From the NCBI GenBank assembly GCA_017464525.1, contig JAFTZM010000043.1, forward strand, positions 167,639 through 231,638: DNA of 64,000 nt, in the 5' to 3' direction. The translations under genes were made by a program, and so were the position numbers. Positions 33,823 through 41,062 of this stretch are shown piece by piece; within the stretch, counting starts at the first letter, position 1; every line of letters begins with the position of its first letter. Origin of the DNA: Clostridia bacterium (GTDB lineage: Bacteria > Bacillota > Clostridia > Oscillospirales > QAKW01). The notes beneath the pieces are model-generated. The model searched no databases. It saw only the letters and a list, made by a program, of their open reading frames with translations, and was not told the DNA's origin.

Positions 33823-33838
33823 GTTGAGTAATCAACAT
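33821..33838 (+). promoter_or_regulatory. Palindrome at the start site of the ADH-ALDH-YhhN operon
   Basis: ATGTTGA-GTAA-TCAACAT, a 7-4-7 inverted repeat overlapping the end of the -10 and the predicted start point. Likely a repressor operator that tames the strong promoter. Confidence 0.5.
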
Positions 33839-33855
33839 CTATTCAAAAAAGGAAC

Positions 33856-35058
33856 ATGGAAAAAATGAATTTTGCATCCAAGTTATTTTGCCGGGTCTTT
33901 CAGGGGGCATTTCATCTGGCATTGCCCCTGCTGCCCTACCGGGAGCCGGCACTTCACAGCAGCACCGCTGAGGTGCCCCAAATTTTAAAAGAAAAGAACA
34001 TCACTGCCGTATTACTGGTGACCGATCAAGGCCTTCGCGCCGGAGCAGAGGCGCTGGCGGCCCTGCTGGAGGAAGGAGGCATTCGCTGTGCCCTTTACAG
34101 CGGCACCAACGCTAATCCCACGGTGGACAATGTAGAAGAGGCGCTGGCCCTCTACCGGAAAGGAAGCTGCCAAGGGCTCATTGCCTATGGCGGCGGTTCC
34201 CCCATGGACTGTGCCAAGGCGGTGGGAGCCCGGGTGGTCTACCCCAAAAAGCAGGTGGGACAGATGAAGGGGCTTTTGCGGGTACTGCGGCGGCTGCCCC
34301 TGCTCATTGCCATCCCCACCACCGCCGGAACCGGCAGTGAGGTAACGGTAACAGCGGTCATTACCGATCCGGTGCATAAGCACAAGTACACCATGAATAA
34401 CTTTTCAATGATCCCCCGCCACGCGGTGCTGGATCCCAAGGTGACCCTTTCCCTGCCGCCCCATCTGACCGCCACCACCGGCATGGATGCTTTGACCCAT
34501 GCGGTGGAGGCCTACATCGGCGGCTCCACCAGCAAGGAGACCCGGCGGCTGGCGTTGGAAGCGGTAGGCCTGATCTTTGAAAATATCGAAAAGGCTTACC
34601 GTGACGGCAGCGATCTTACCGCCCGGGCGGCCATGCTGCAGGCATCCTACAAAGCGGGCATTGCCTTTTCCAAATCCTATGTAGGCTATATCCATGCGGT
34701 GGCTCATTCCTTGGGCGGGCAGTACAACATCCCCCATGGCCTAGCCAATGCGGTGCTGATGCCCTATGTTTTAGAGGATTACGGAGCCGCTGCCCATAAA
34801 AAGCTGGCGCAGCTGGCAGCCGCCGCCGGGATCACCGGCGAGACCGATCGGCAGGCGGCCGAAAAATTCATTGCCGCCATTCGGGAACTGAACCGTAGAA
34901 TGGGCATTCCCGCCACCCTGCCGGGCATCAAAAAAGAGGACATCCCCCAAATGGCGGCTCATGCCGCCAAGGAGGCCAATCCCCTTTACCCGGTACCCAA
35001 GCTGATGAACGCCAAGGAATTACAACGTTTTTATAACATAATCGGAGAGAACTTATGA
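33856..35058 (+). CDS. Iron-containing alcohol dehydrogenase
   Basis: A 400-residue group III Fe-dependent alcohol dehydrogenase. Residues ~1-190 are the Rossmann-like NAD(P)-binding half (YGGGSPMDCAKAVG ~114-127; IPTTAGTGSEVT ~155-166). The C-terminal helical half holds the iron ligands Asp and His in MDALTHAVEAY (~211-221), His in YIHAVAHSLGG and His in NIPHGLANAVLMPY. It reduces aldehydes or oxidises alcohols in the cytosol. Start: ATG 33856, with AAGGA close by; ATG 33865 is possible. The stop overlaps the ALDH start (ATGA). Context suggests fatty or sugar-derived aldehydes. Confidence 0.92.
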   Translation: MEKMNFASKLFCRVFQGAFHLALPLLPYREPALHSSTAEVPQILKEKNITAVLLVTDQGLRAGAEALAALLEEGGIRCALYSGTNANPTVDNVEEALALYRKGSCQGLIAYGGGSPMDCAKAVGARVVYPKKQVGQMKGLLRVLRRLPLLIAIPTTAGTGSEVTVTAVITDPVHKHKYTMNNFSMIPRHAVLDPKVTLSLPPHLTATTGMDALTHAVEAYIGGSTSKETRRLALEAVGLIFENIEKAYRDGSDLTARAAMLQASYKAGIAFSKSYVGYIHAVAHSLGGQYNIPHGLANAVLMPYVLEDYGAAAHKKLAQLAAAAGITGETDRQAAEKFIAAIRELNRRMGIPATLPGIKKEDIPQMAAHAAKEANPLYPVPKLMNAKELQRFYNIIGENL

Positions 35059-36428
35059 ACATCGACGAAATCTTAGCAAGCCAACGGAAATACTTTCAGA
35101 GCGGCGCTACCCTGCCGGTGAAATTCCGCATCGAGATGCTGAAAAAGCTGCGGGACGCCGTGAAAAAATACGAAAAGGAGATCGGGGAAGCCCTGACCGC
35201 CGATTTAGGGAAGAGCGACTTTGAGGGCTTTATGTGTGAAACAGGGCTGGTGCTCACCGAGTTGACCTACATGATCCGCCACACCCGGAGATTCGCCGCT
35301 AAGCGGCGGGTGCCCACGCCCCTGCCCCAGTTTGCCTCTGCCAGCTACCAAAAGCCCTCCCCTTACGGCAATACCCTGATCATGAGCCCCTGGAACTATC
35401 CCTTTTTGCTGACCATCGATCCTCTGGCCGATGCCATCGCTGCAGGCAACACCGCCATTGTGAAGCCCAGCGCCTACTCCCCCGCCACAAGCGAGATCAT
35501 CCGCAGGATCATTACCGAATGCTTTCCGCCGGAATTTGTGGCGGTAGTGACCGGCGGCCGCAAGGAAAATGCCGCCCTTCTGGAGAAAAAATTTGATTTT
35601 GTTTTCTTCACCGGTAGCCAGAACGTGGGCAAGGAGGTGCTTCGGCACACCGCCGAGCACCTGACTCCTGCGGTACTGGAGCTGGGGGGCAAAAGCCCCT
35701 GCATTGTGGACAGTACCGCCAAGCTGAAGCTGGCCGCCAAGCGGATCGTTTTCGGCAAATATCTCAACTGCGGCCAGACCTGCGTGGCGCCGGACTACAT
35801 CCTTTGCCACAAAAGCGTGAAGGATCAATTTGTGGCAGAGGTCTGCCGGCAGATCCAAAAGCAATACGGCGCCGACCCTCTCAACAATGGGGATTACGGC
35901 AAGATCGTCAACCAAAAGCATTTTGACCGCCTCTGCGGCCTCATCGACCCCGCCAAGGTGGTTGCCGGAGGCGCAAGCGACCCGGAAACGCTGCAGATCG
36001 CACCGACGGTTTTAGATCACGTCACTTGGAACGATGCGGTGATGCAGGAGGAGATCTTTGGTCCCATCATGCCCATTCTGACCTTTGAAAGCTTCGAGGA
36101 GATCTACGCCCTGCTGGCGGATCAGCCCAAGCCCCTGGCCCTCTACCTCTTTTCGGAGGACAAAAAGCGCATCCGGGAGGTCACCGAGCGGTGCCGCTAC
36201 GGCGGCGGGTGCATCAACGATACCGTCATTCATCTGGCCACCAGCGAGATGGGCTTCGGCGGTGTGGGAGAAAGCGGCATGGGTGCCTACCACGGCAAGG
36301 TGGGCTTTGATGCCTTTTCCCACCTGAAAAGCATTGTGGATAAAAAGACCTGGATGGATCTGCCCATGCGTTATCAGCCCTACAACCGGGGACTTTACGG
36401 AAAACTGTTACATTTATTTTTGAGGTAA
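35055..36428 (+). CDS. Aldehyde dehydrogenase (ALDH3/fatty-aldehyde type)
   Basis: A 457-residue ALDH, the short ALDH3-like size. NAD-binding and fold motifs are MSPWNYPFLLTIDPLADAIA (~108-127) and GNTAIVKPSAYSPATS; the general base Glu is in LELGGKSP (~211) and the catalytic Cys in NCGQTCVAPDY (~245). The C-terminal tail RYQPYNRGLYGKLLHLFLR ends in a hydrophobic basic helix, as in class 3 enzymes that act on long-chain aldehydes at membranes. It oxidises aldehydes to acids. Translationally coupled to the ADH gene (ATGA overlap) and followed after 3 nt by yhhN. Confidence 0.92.
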   Translation: MNIDEILASQRKYFQSGATLPVKFRIEMLKKLRDAVKKYEKEIGEALTADLGKSDFEGFMCETGLVLTELTYMIRHTRRFAAKRRVPTPLPQFASASYQKPSPYGNTLIMSPWNYPFLLTIDPLADAIAAGNTAIVKPSAYSPATSEIIRRIITECFPPEFVAVVTGGRKENAALLEKKFDFVFFTGSQNVGKEVLRHTAEHLTPAVLELGGKSPCIVDSTAKLKLAAKRIVFGKYLNCGQTCVAPDYILCHKSVKDQFVAEVCRQIQKQYGADPLNNGDYGKIVNQKHFDRLCGLIDPAKVVAGGASDPETLQIAPTVLDHVTWNDAVMQEEIFGPIMPILTFESFEEIYALLADQPKPLALYLFSEDKKRIREVTERCRYGGGCINDTVIHLATSEMGFGGVGESGMGAYHGKVGFDAFSHLKSIVDKKTWMDLPMRYQPYNRGLYGKLLHLFLR

Positions 36429-36431
36429 CAT

Positions 36432-37091
36432 ATGCTGATCCTGAATATTTTGATTTCCATCGCCGCCTACTGCGGCAACTATCTTTACATGACCGAGGGC
36501 GGCCTGCTTTTGAAGGGGCTGGCCAGCGGCTGCTTTGCCCTGATGGGGCTGATCAACCTGATCTATGCCCTGATCCGCAAGGAAAAAAACAAGGGGTTTT
36601 ACATTTTTATCTCTGCCGGGTTGATGCTCTCCATGCTGGGGGATATCGCCCTGAATGTGGATTTTGTGGCCGGAGCGGCTCTCTTTGCGCTGGGGCACAT
36701 CTGCTATTTCATCGGCCAGACCTTCCTGATGAAGATCAAGTGGCAGGATCTCACCGCCGCCGGGATCATCATGGCGGGGGCGGGGGCTTTTCTGCTCTTT
36801 CACCCCCTGCTGGCCTTTCCGGAGCCCTTTATGAAATGGGTCTGCTTTGCCTACGCCCTCATCATCTCCCTAATGGTGGGCAAGGCCATCGGAAACCTGA
36901 TCCGCAAGCCTTGCGCAGTGACGGTACTCTATGGCGTGGGCAGCGTTCTCTTCTTTTTCTCCGATCTGATGCTGGTCTTTGATTGGTTTATCGGCATCAT
37001 CAAAAATGCGGGAGAGCTTTGCATGGCCACCTACTTTCCCGCCCAATGCTTATTAGCCTACGGAATGTATCAGAATACCAAAAAGAAGTGA
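36432..37091 (+). CDS. YhhN family membrane protein (lysoplasmalogenase)
   Basis: A 219-residue integral membrane protein with about eight hydrophobic helices, matching the YhhN family (GLMLSMLGDIALN, ALGHICYFIGQTFL, GVGSVLFFFSDLMLVFDWF). Characterised members hydrolyse the vinyl-ether bond of lysoplasmalogens, giving a fatty aldehyde and glycerophospho-base. The two Asp-containing motifs (GDIAL and SDLML) are the conserved catalytic positions. GAGG lies 6 nt before the ATG, 3 nt after the ALDH stop. Its placement with an aldehyde and an alcohol dehydrogenase makes a fatty-aldehyde pathway plausible. Confidence 0.85.
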   Translation: MLILNILISIAAYCGNYLYMTEGGLLLKGLASGCFALMGLINLIYALIRKEKNKGFYIFISAGLMLSMLGDIALNVDFVAGAALFALGHICYFIGQTFLMKIKWQDLTAAGIIMAGAGAFLLFHPLLAFPEPFMKWVCFAYALIISLMVGKAIGNLIRKPCAVTVLYGVGSVLFFFSDLMLVFDWFIGIIKNAGELCMATYFPAQCLLAYGMYQNTKKK

Positions 37092-37114
37092 TGCGGTGCA
37101 TCACTTCTTTTTTC
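37081..37114 (+). terminator. Terminator of the ADH-ALDH-YhhN operon
   Basis: A 15-bp stem (AAAAAGAAGTGATGC / GCATCACTTCTTTTT) with a GGT loop and T-run, overlapping the stop codon. Confidence 0.9.
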
Positions 37115-37140
37115 AGCGTGTCAAAGAGGGTTTTTTAATG

Positions 37141-37252
37141 TTTGACCGTTCAAAAAAATGAGCGTATTTTTCGTTGAGCATATCCCGAAGATGTATGCGA
37201 TACATCGAGGGTATGATCGACGGAAAAGACGCCATTTTTTAACGGTCAGTTT
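37141..37252. repeat. Long imperfect palindromic element between convergent genes
   Basis: Arms TTTGACCGTTCAAAAAAATG and, inverted, AACTGACCGTTAAAAAATGG enclose a second stem (CATATCCCGAAGATGTAT / ATACATCGAGGGTATG). The whole 110-nt unit can fold on itself. CAGCGTGTCAAA just before it (about 37115-37126) also occurs at the right edge of both MITE-like elements. It may double as the terminator of the GH20 gene. Confidence 0.65.
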
Positions 37253-39113
37253 ATTTATAGCCGAACATATTAGCTATATTCTGCCCCGCTATGCGGATCC
37301 ATCGGTTGAGCTGCAGGTAGGGATCACCGTTTTCGGGGATGGGCATATAGGGCAAACGAGGGGCTTCCAGCTCCTCGACAGCGGGGATATTGCCTGCCAG
37401 CCAATCCCGGAGGGTCTGCTGATTGCTTTCGGTCTGGCTGATGAGGCCGCCGATCCGCATGGCGATCACATCGAAGCCGAAGGCCTTATTTTCGGTCATC
37501 CACTGGTTGCGGAGGGCGGCACGGAAGGCCTTGATCTTCTCCAGCAGTTGGGGAATTTCGGTTTCGGTGATGGTTTCGATGGTCGACTTATCGCCGGCGC
37601 GGTAGGCGGCATAGAGGCGATGGCCCATCTCGGCTTTCAGCGCCAGCACCTCGGCCAGCTTCACAATAGGGTCGATGGCATAGGCAAATGCACCGCAGGT
37701 CTCCTTGCGGTCATTCAACCTTTGGGCAAAATCGGCCAGGTACTCTCCGCAGCCGGGAGCGATATGGCAATCAAATTTGCCGGTGAGGATATTGCTATAA
37801 AACATATACTTAGAGGGATTACACTTGCGGTCGCCCTTGCCGACCCGGCTGGGCAGGTTATGGATATCCTCCAGCATCAGCAGGGTATCCGCATCCACAT
37901 TCAAGAGCGCCTTCAACCGATTTTTGGCATGATCGGGACATTCTGCCCGATGGCCCCAGCAGGATTCCCCATAAATAAAGAGGGTATGGAGGGTGGTAAA
38001 GAGGGAGCAGGAAGCGCCGTCGTCCCCCCACATGGTAACATAGACCTCATCGCATTTGGCCTCCTCCAGGCTGGCGGTGGCGGAAAGAGAGCACCGCTCC
38101 CCGAACTGATTGAGGGGCACCAGCCCGTACCAGGAGCTATCCCCTCCGGCAAAGCCGATGGTGTTTTTAAAGGGATGATGCTGGCGGAACATCTCATCGT
38201 AATTCTCTTTATCCGGCTGGGAATAATCCCAATAGACCAGAGTCAGTTCCTCGGGAACCGATTCGGCGATCTCGGCGGGAACCTCGGTGCCGGGCACCCG
38301 GTAGACGCCGTTATTGATCATCCGGAAGAACATATCGTCCCACATTCTGGGGGTATAGCCATACTTTCTGCAAAGCTCCACCACCCGTTCCATATGCTTG
38401 CGCATGATCTCCGGCTTGGGCAGATAGCCGTTCTGTTCAATATACTGGCCCCGGCCCAGCATATGGGCTTCATCCAGGCCGATATTGATCTTGCGGCTGC
38501 GAACATTTTCGGACATAGTTTTCAGCAAGGTATCGATGAATTCATAGACCCGCTCATCCCCGACCAGCATGATATCGTCGCAATCGTTGAGGTGGTAGGA
38601 GGCGGGCCACTCAAACCAGCCGTTCAGGTGGGCCAGGGTCTGGATAGCGGGGATGAATTCCAGCCCCAGCAGCGCGGCATAATCATCCAGCTCCCGGAGC
38701 TCGGCGGCGGTATAGCGCCCCCGCAGATGGCCGAAATGGGGCTGCTCGGGAACCTCATAGGTATCCTCGGTATAAAGCATCACCGCATTATAGCCCTCCA
38801 GCGCCAGAATACGCATCAGCTTTTTATGGGTCTCCACCTTCTGCACCGCATTGCGGGAGGCATCGGGCATGGCGCCCAAGATCTCATACTTGGGCTGCTC
38901 CTCGATGGCGGTGACGCCAGTGGCCAGCAGCCCTACCGCCCGCAAGAGGGAGCGGGTATCGCCATAATAAACGGTGTTATTTTCGATCTTCAGACCCTTT
39001 TCGCAAGGAACAAGGGTGTACTCCCCCTCCAGCTCGGAAAGGGCGGGCAGCTCTTTGGAGACCTCCCGAATGGCCTCCAGCAGCTTGGTGTTCTCGGTGA
39101 TAAAGCGGATCAT
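37251..39113 (-). CDS. GH20 beta-N-acetylhexosaminidase, intracellular (GH20C-like)
   Basis: A 620-residue enzyme without signal peptide. Residues ~1-75 form the GH20b-like alpha/beta domain, ~78-420 the TIM barrel with the catalytic Asp-Glu pair in INIGLDEAHMLGRG (~209-222), and the remainder a long helical domain. GH20 enzymes release terminal GlcNAc or GalNAc by substrate-assisted catalysis. The wording around DEAHMLG matches the cytosolic GH20C-type group. It starts inside the stop of the AEC transporter gene (ATGA overlap), so uptake and cleavage are coupled. Candidate substrates are GlcNAc- or GalNAc-containing oligosaccharides. Confidence 0.88.
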   Translation of the reverse strand: MIRFITENTKLLEAIREVSKELPALSELEGEYTLVPCEKGLKIENNTVYYGDTRSLLRAVGLLATGVTAIEEQPKYEILGAMPDASRNAVQKVETHKKLMRILALEGYNAVMLYTEDTYEVPEQPHFGHLRGRYTAAELRELDDYAALLGLEFIPAIQTLAHLNGWFEWPASYHLNDCDDIMLVGDERVYEFIDTLLKTMSENVRSRKINIGLDEAHMLGRGQYIEQNGYLPKPEIMRKHMERVVELCRKYGYTPRMWDDMFFRMINNGVYRVPGTEVPAEIAESVPEELTLVYWDYSQPDKENYDEMFRQHHPFKNTIGFAGGDSSWYGLVPLNQFGERCSLSATASLEEAKCDEVYVTMWGDDGASCSLFTTLHTLFIYGESCWGHRAECPDHAKNRLKALLNVDADTLLMLEDIHNLPSRVGKGDRKCNPSKYMFYSNILTGKFDCHIAPGCGEYLADFAQRLNDRKETCGAFAYAIDPIVKLAEVLALKAEMGHRLYAAYRAGDKSTIETITETEIPQLLEKIKAFRAALRNQWMTENKAFGFDVIAMRIGGLISQTESNQQTLRDWLAGNIPAVEELEAPRLPYMPIPENGDPYLQLNRWIRIAGQNIANMFGYK

Positions 39114-40057
39114 ACGATACTCCTTTCAAAGATCATCAGCACCACGGGAATGGTGATACAAGACAAAATATGGGAAACGATGGCCATGCTGGCAGCGGCG
39201 GTGGTATCCTTGCCGTAGCCGGCGGGGATGACGATGGTATTCAGCCCCAGCGGCATAGCCACCGAGCAGAGGATACAGGTGAGGGTGGATTGGGGCAGGG
39301 GCAGAAAATAGCAAGCCACCAGCCCGATGGCGGGGAACAGTAGCAGCCGTGCCGCCGAGATGAGGTAGATCTTATAATCAGTAAAGACCTTTTTCAGGTC
39401 GGTATGGGCCACGGTGATGCCGGTAAGGATCATGGCCAGGGGAGACATACAGCCCTTGGCGGAGTTCAGGGTACTGGTGACCCAGCCGGGCAGAGTGAGA
39501 CCCGAAAGGCCGATGATGATCCCCACCACCATGGCGATAAACATAGGGTTACAGATGGCCTTCAGCCGCTTGCCGAGGGTCTGCTTCTCCCCCGCCTCGC
39601 TCATCAGCAGAGAGGGAGCACCCCAAAGGTAGATCCCCATCCAGAGGGGCAGGGTGAAGATAATATATTCCAGCTCATATTCCGGGAATACAGCACCCAC
39701 CACCGCATAGCCCATAAAGCCGAAGTTGGAGAAGCAGAGGCCGTAGGTATAGATATTCCGCATATAGGCATCCTTGGGGGAGAGCAGCCGGGAGACCAGC
39801 AGCGCCAGGGGAATGGCCACCGCCAGCACCGCGAAGCTGATCACAAAGGGCTTCCAAAGCTCCTCTAATTTTTCCAAGGTAAAATCATTGATAAAGGTCA
39901 TGGCCACCAGGGCGGGGATGAACACCCAATTTTCCAGCCGGGAAAGAACGCCTGCGGAATTCTCCGGGACGATTCTGCATTTAGCCAAAACAAAGCCGAT
40001 GATGATCAGCGAAAAAAGCACCGCCATCTGGCCTAATGTGGTTGTAAAGATTTCCAT
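39110..40057 (-). CDS. AEC family transporter
   Basis: A 315-residue membrane protein of the auxin efflux carrier (AEC) family with about ten helices in two halves (FSLIIIGFVLAKCRIVPE, YGLCFSNFGFMGYAVVGAVF, LAMILTGITVAHTDLKKVF, AMPLGLNTIVIPAGYGKDT). Bacterial members carry organic acids or unknown solutes. It is the first gene of a two-gene operon with GH20. AAGGAG lies 8 nt upstream of the ATG. A GlcNAc-related substrate is not usual for this family, so the link to GH20 may mean export of a product such as an organic acid. Confidence 0.87.
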   Translation of the reverse strand: MEIFTTTLGQMAVLFSLIIIGFVLAKCRIVPENSAGVLSRLENWVFIPALVAMTFINDFTLEKLEELWKPFVISFAVLAVAIPLALLVSRLLSPKDAYMRNIYTYGLCFSNFGFMGYAVVGAVFPEYELEYIIFTLPLWMGIYLWGAPSLLMSEAGEKQTLGKRLKAICNPMFIAMVVGIIIGLSGLTLPGWVTSTLNSAKGCMSPLAMILTGITVAHTDLKKVFTDYKIYLISAARLLLFPAIGLVACYFLPLPQSTLTCILCSVAMPLGLNTIVIPAGYGKDTTAAASMAIVSHILSCITIPVVLMIFERSIV

Positions 40058-40081
40058 TTTTTCAGCTCCTTTTCTTCCGCT

Positions 40082-40110
40082 ATTTTACCATTTCAGGAGA
40101 TATCCGTCAA
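40082..40110 (-). promoter_or_regulatory. Promoter of the AEC-GH20 operon
   Basis: Minus strand TTGACG (40105-40110), 17-bp spacer, TAAAAT (40082-40087). The -35 overlaps the stop codon of the upstream AraC gene. Confidence 0.65.
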
Positions 40111-40925
40111 CTGTTTTTGCGATAGTAGGAGGGAAAAACGCCGGTTTTTGCTTTAAAAAAGTTCCCAAAATAGCTGGCATCGCAAAAGCCAAGTTCCTGC
40201 GCAATTTTTGCAATTGGCATATCGGTGCTCCGGAGCCGCTCCTTTGCCAGTTCTAATTTCATATTGGTCATATAAACAAGAGGCGTACACCCAAAGGTCT
40301 CCTTAAATTTTTTGGAAAAATGGCCGGCACTGTACCCCACCCGCTCCGCCACCTCCCGCACGGTGACCTTACGGTCTGTAACCGTACTGAGGTAGCGCAA
40401 CGCCTTTTGCATGGCAGGATCGGGCACCGCCTCATTTCGCAGGTAAAGAGCGCCGCTCTCCTGCAGATAAAACTGCATCAACCGCATCAAGAGCCCATTG
40501 GCCGCCAGGAGACCCTGAAAGCCGCTTTCTTTATAAAAATGATTCATTTGCATAAAGATCCGTTCGGCTTCCTGAGGATCCTTAACTTTTTTTACATATG
40601 GGATCTTATAGAATTCCGCCGGAGAATAGCCTCCCAGAAAAAGGTCAAAATGGACAAAGTATTTTTCTAATACCTCCCCCTCCATCCGGTATTCCAAGGG
40701 CGTATCCCGGGGGACATAGACCATATCCCCGGGGCAAATACGGTACCACTCCCCGGCGATCTTGAAATCAAATTCCCCCACCTTGCAGAGATAGAGGATA
40801 TCACAAGGGTAGCAGGCCTCCCGATTCCACCAATTCTTCCCATTGGAATCCAGCCACCAACGGTTCCCACTGATATAATTGGCCTGATAGATCTGCAGAT
40901 ACGGATTGGAAAGTAACTGAAGCAT
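40107..40925 (-). CDS. AraC family transcriptional regulator
   Basis: A 272-residue AraC regulator. The N-terminal half (~1-150) is a cupin-type sensor (FDFKIAGEWYRICPGDMVYVP), rich in Trp near the start (NRWWLDSNGKNWWNRE). The C-terminal HTH pair is VREVAERVGYSAGHFSKKF and IAQELGFCDASYFGNFF. The ATG at 40925 has GGAGG 8 nt upstream; a GTG at 40934 lies in that site. It is divergent from the cytosolic GH78 gene and directly upstream of the AEC-GH20 operon on its own strand, so it could regulate either or both. Confidence 0.9.
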   Translation of the reverse strand: MLQLLSNPYLQIYQANYISGNRWWLDSNGKNWWNREACYPCDILYLCKVGEFDFKIAGEWYRICPGDMVYVPRDTPLEYRMEGEVLEKYFVHFDLFLGGYSPAEFYKIPYVKKVKDPQEAERIFMQMNHFYKESGFQGLLAANGLLMRLMQFYLQESGALYLRNEAVPDPAMQKALRYLSTVTDRKVTVREVAERVGYSAGHFSKKFKETFGCTPLVYMTNMKLELAKERLRSTDMPIAKIAQELGFCDASYFGNFFKAKTGVFPSYYRKNS

Positions 40926-40943
40926 TGCACTCACCTCCCCATT

Positions 40944-40971
40944 ATTTTAACATTTTTTGTTATATTTTCAA
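40944..40971 (-). promoter_or_regulatory. Promoter of the AraC gene at 40107-40925
   Basis: Minus strand TTGAAA (40966-40971), 16-bp spacer, TAAAAT (40944-40949). Confidence 0.5.
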
Positions 40972-41012
40972 TATAATCACCGTTTTTTACAAAATCTTAA
41001 GAAAAATCCTCC

Positions 41013-41041
41013 TATACAAAGCCGGAACTTTTCAGTATAAT
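41013..41041 (+). promoter_or_regulatory. Candidate promoter of the cytosolic GH78 gene
   Basis: TATACA (41013-41018), 17-bp spacer, perfect TATAAT (41036-41041), 21 nt before the start codon. The weak -35 suggests activator dependence. Confidence 0.5.
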
Positions 41042-41062
41042 GAAGAAAAGGAGGCGAACCTT

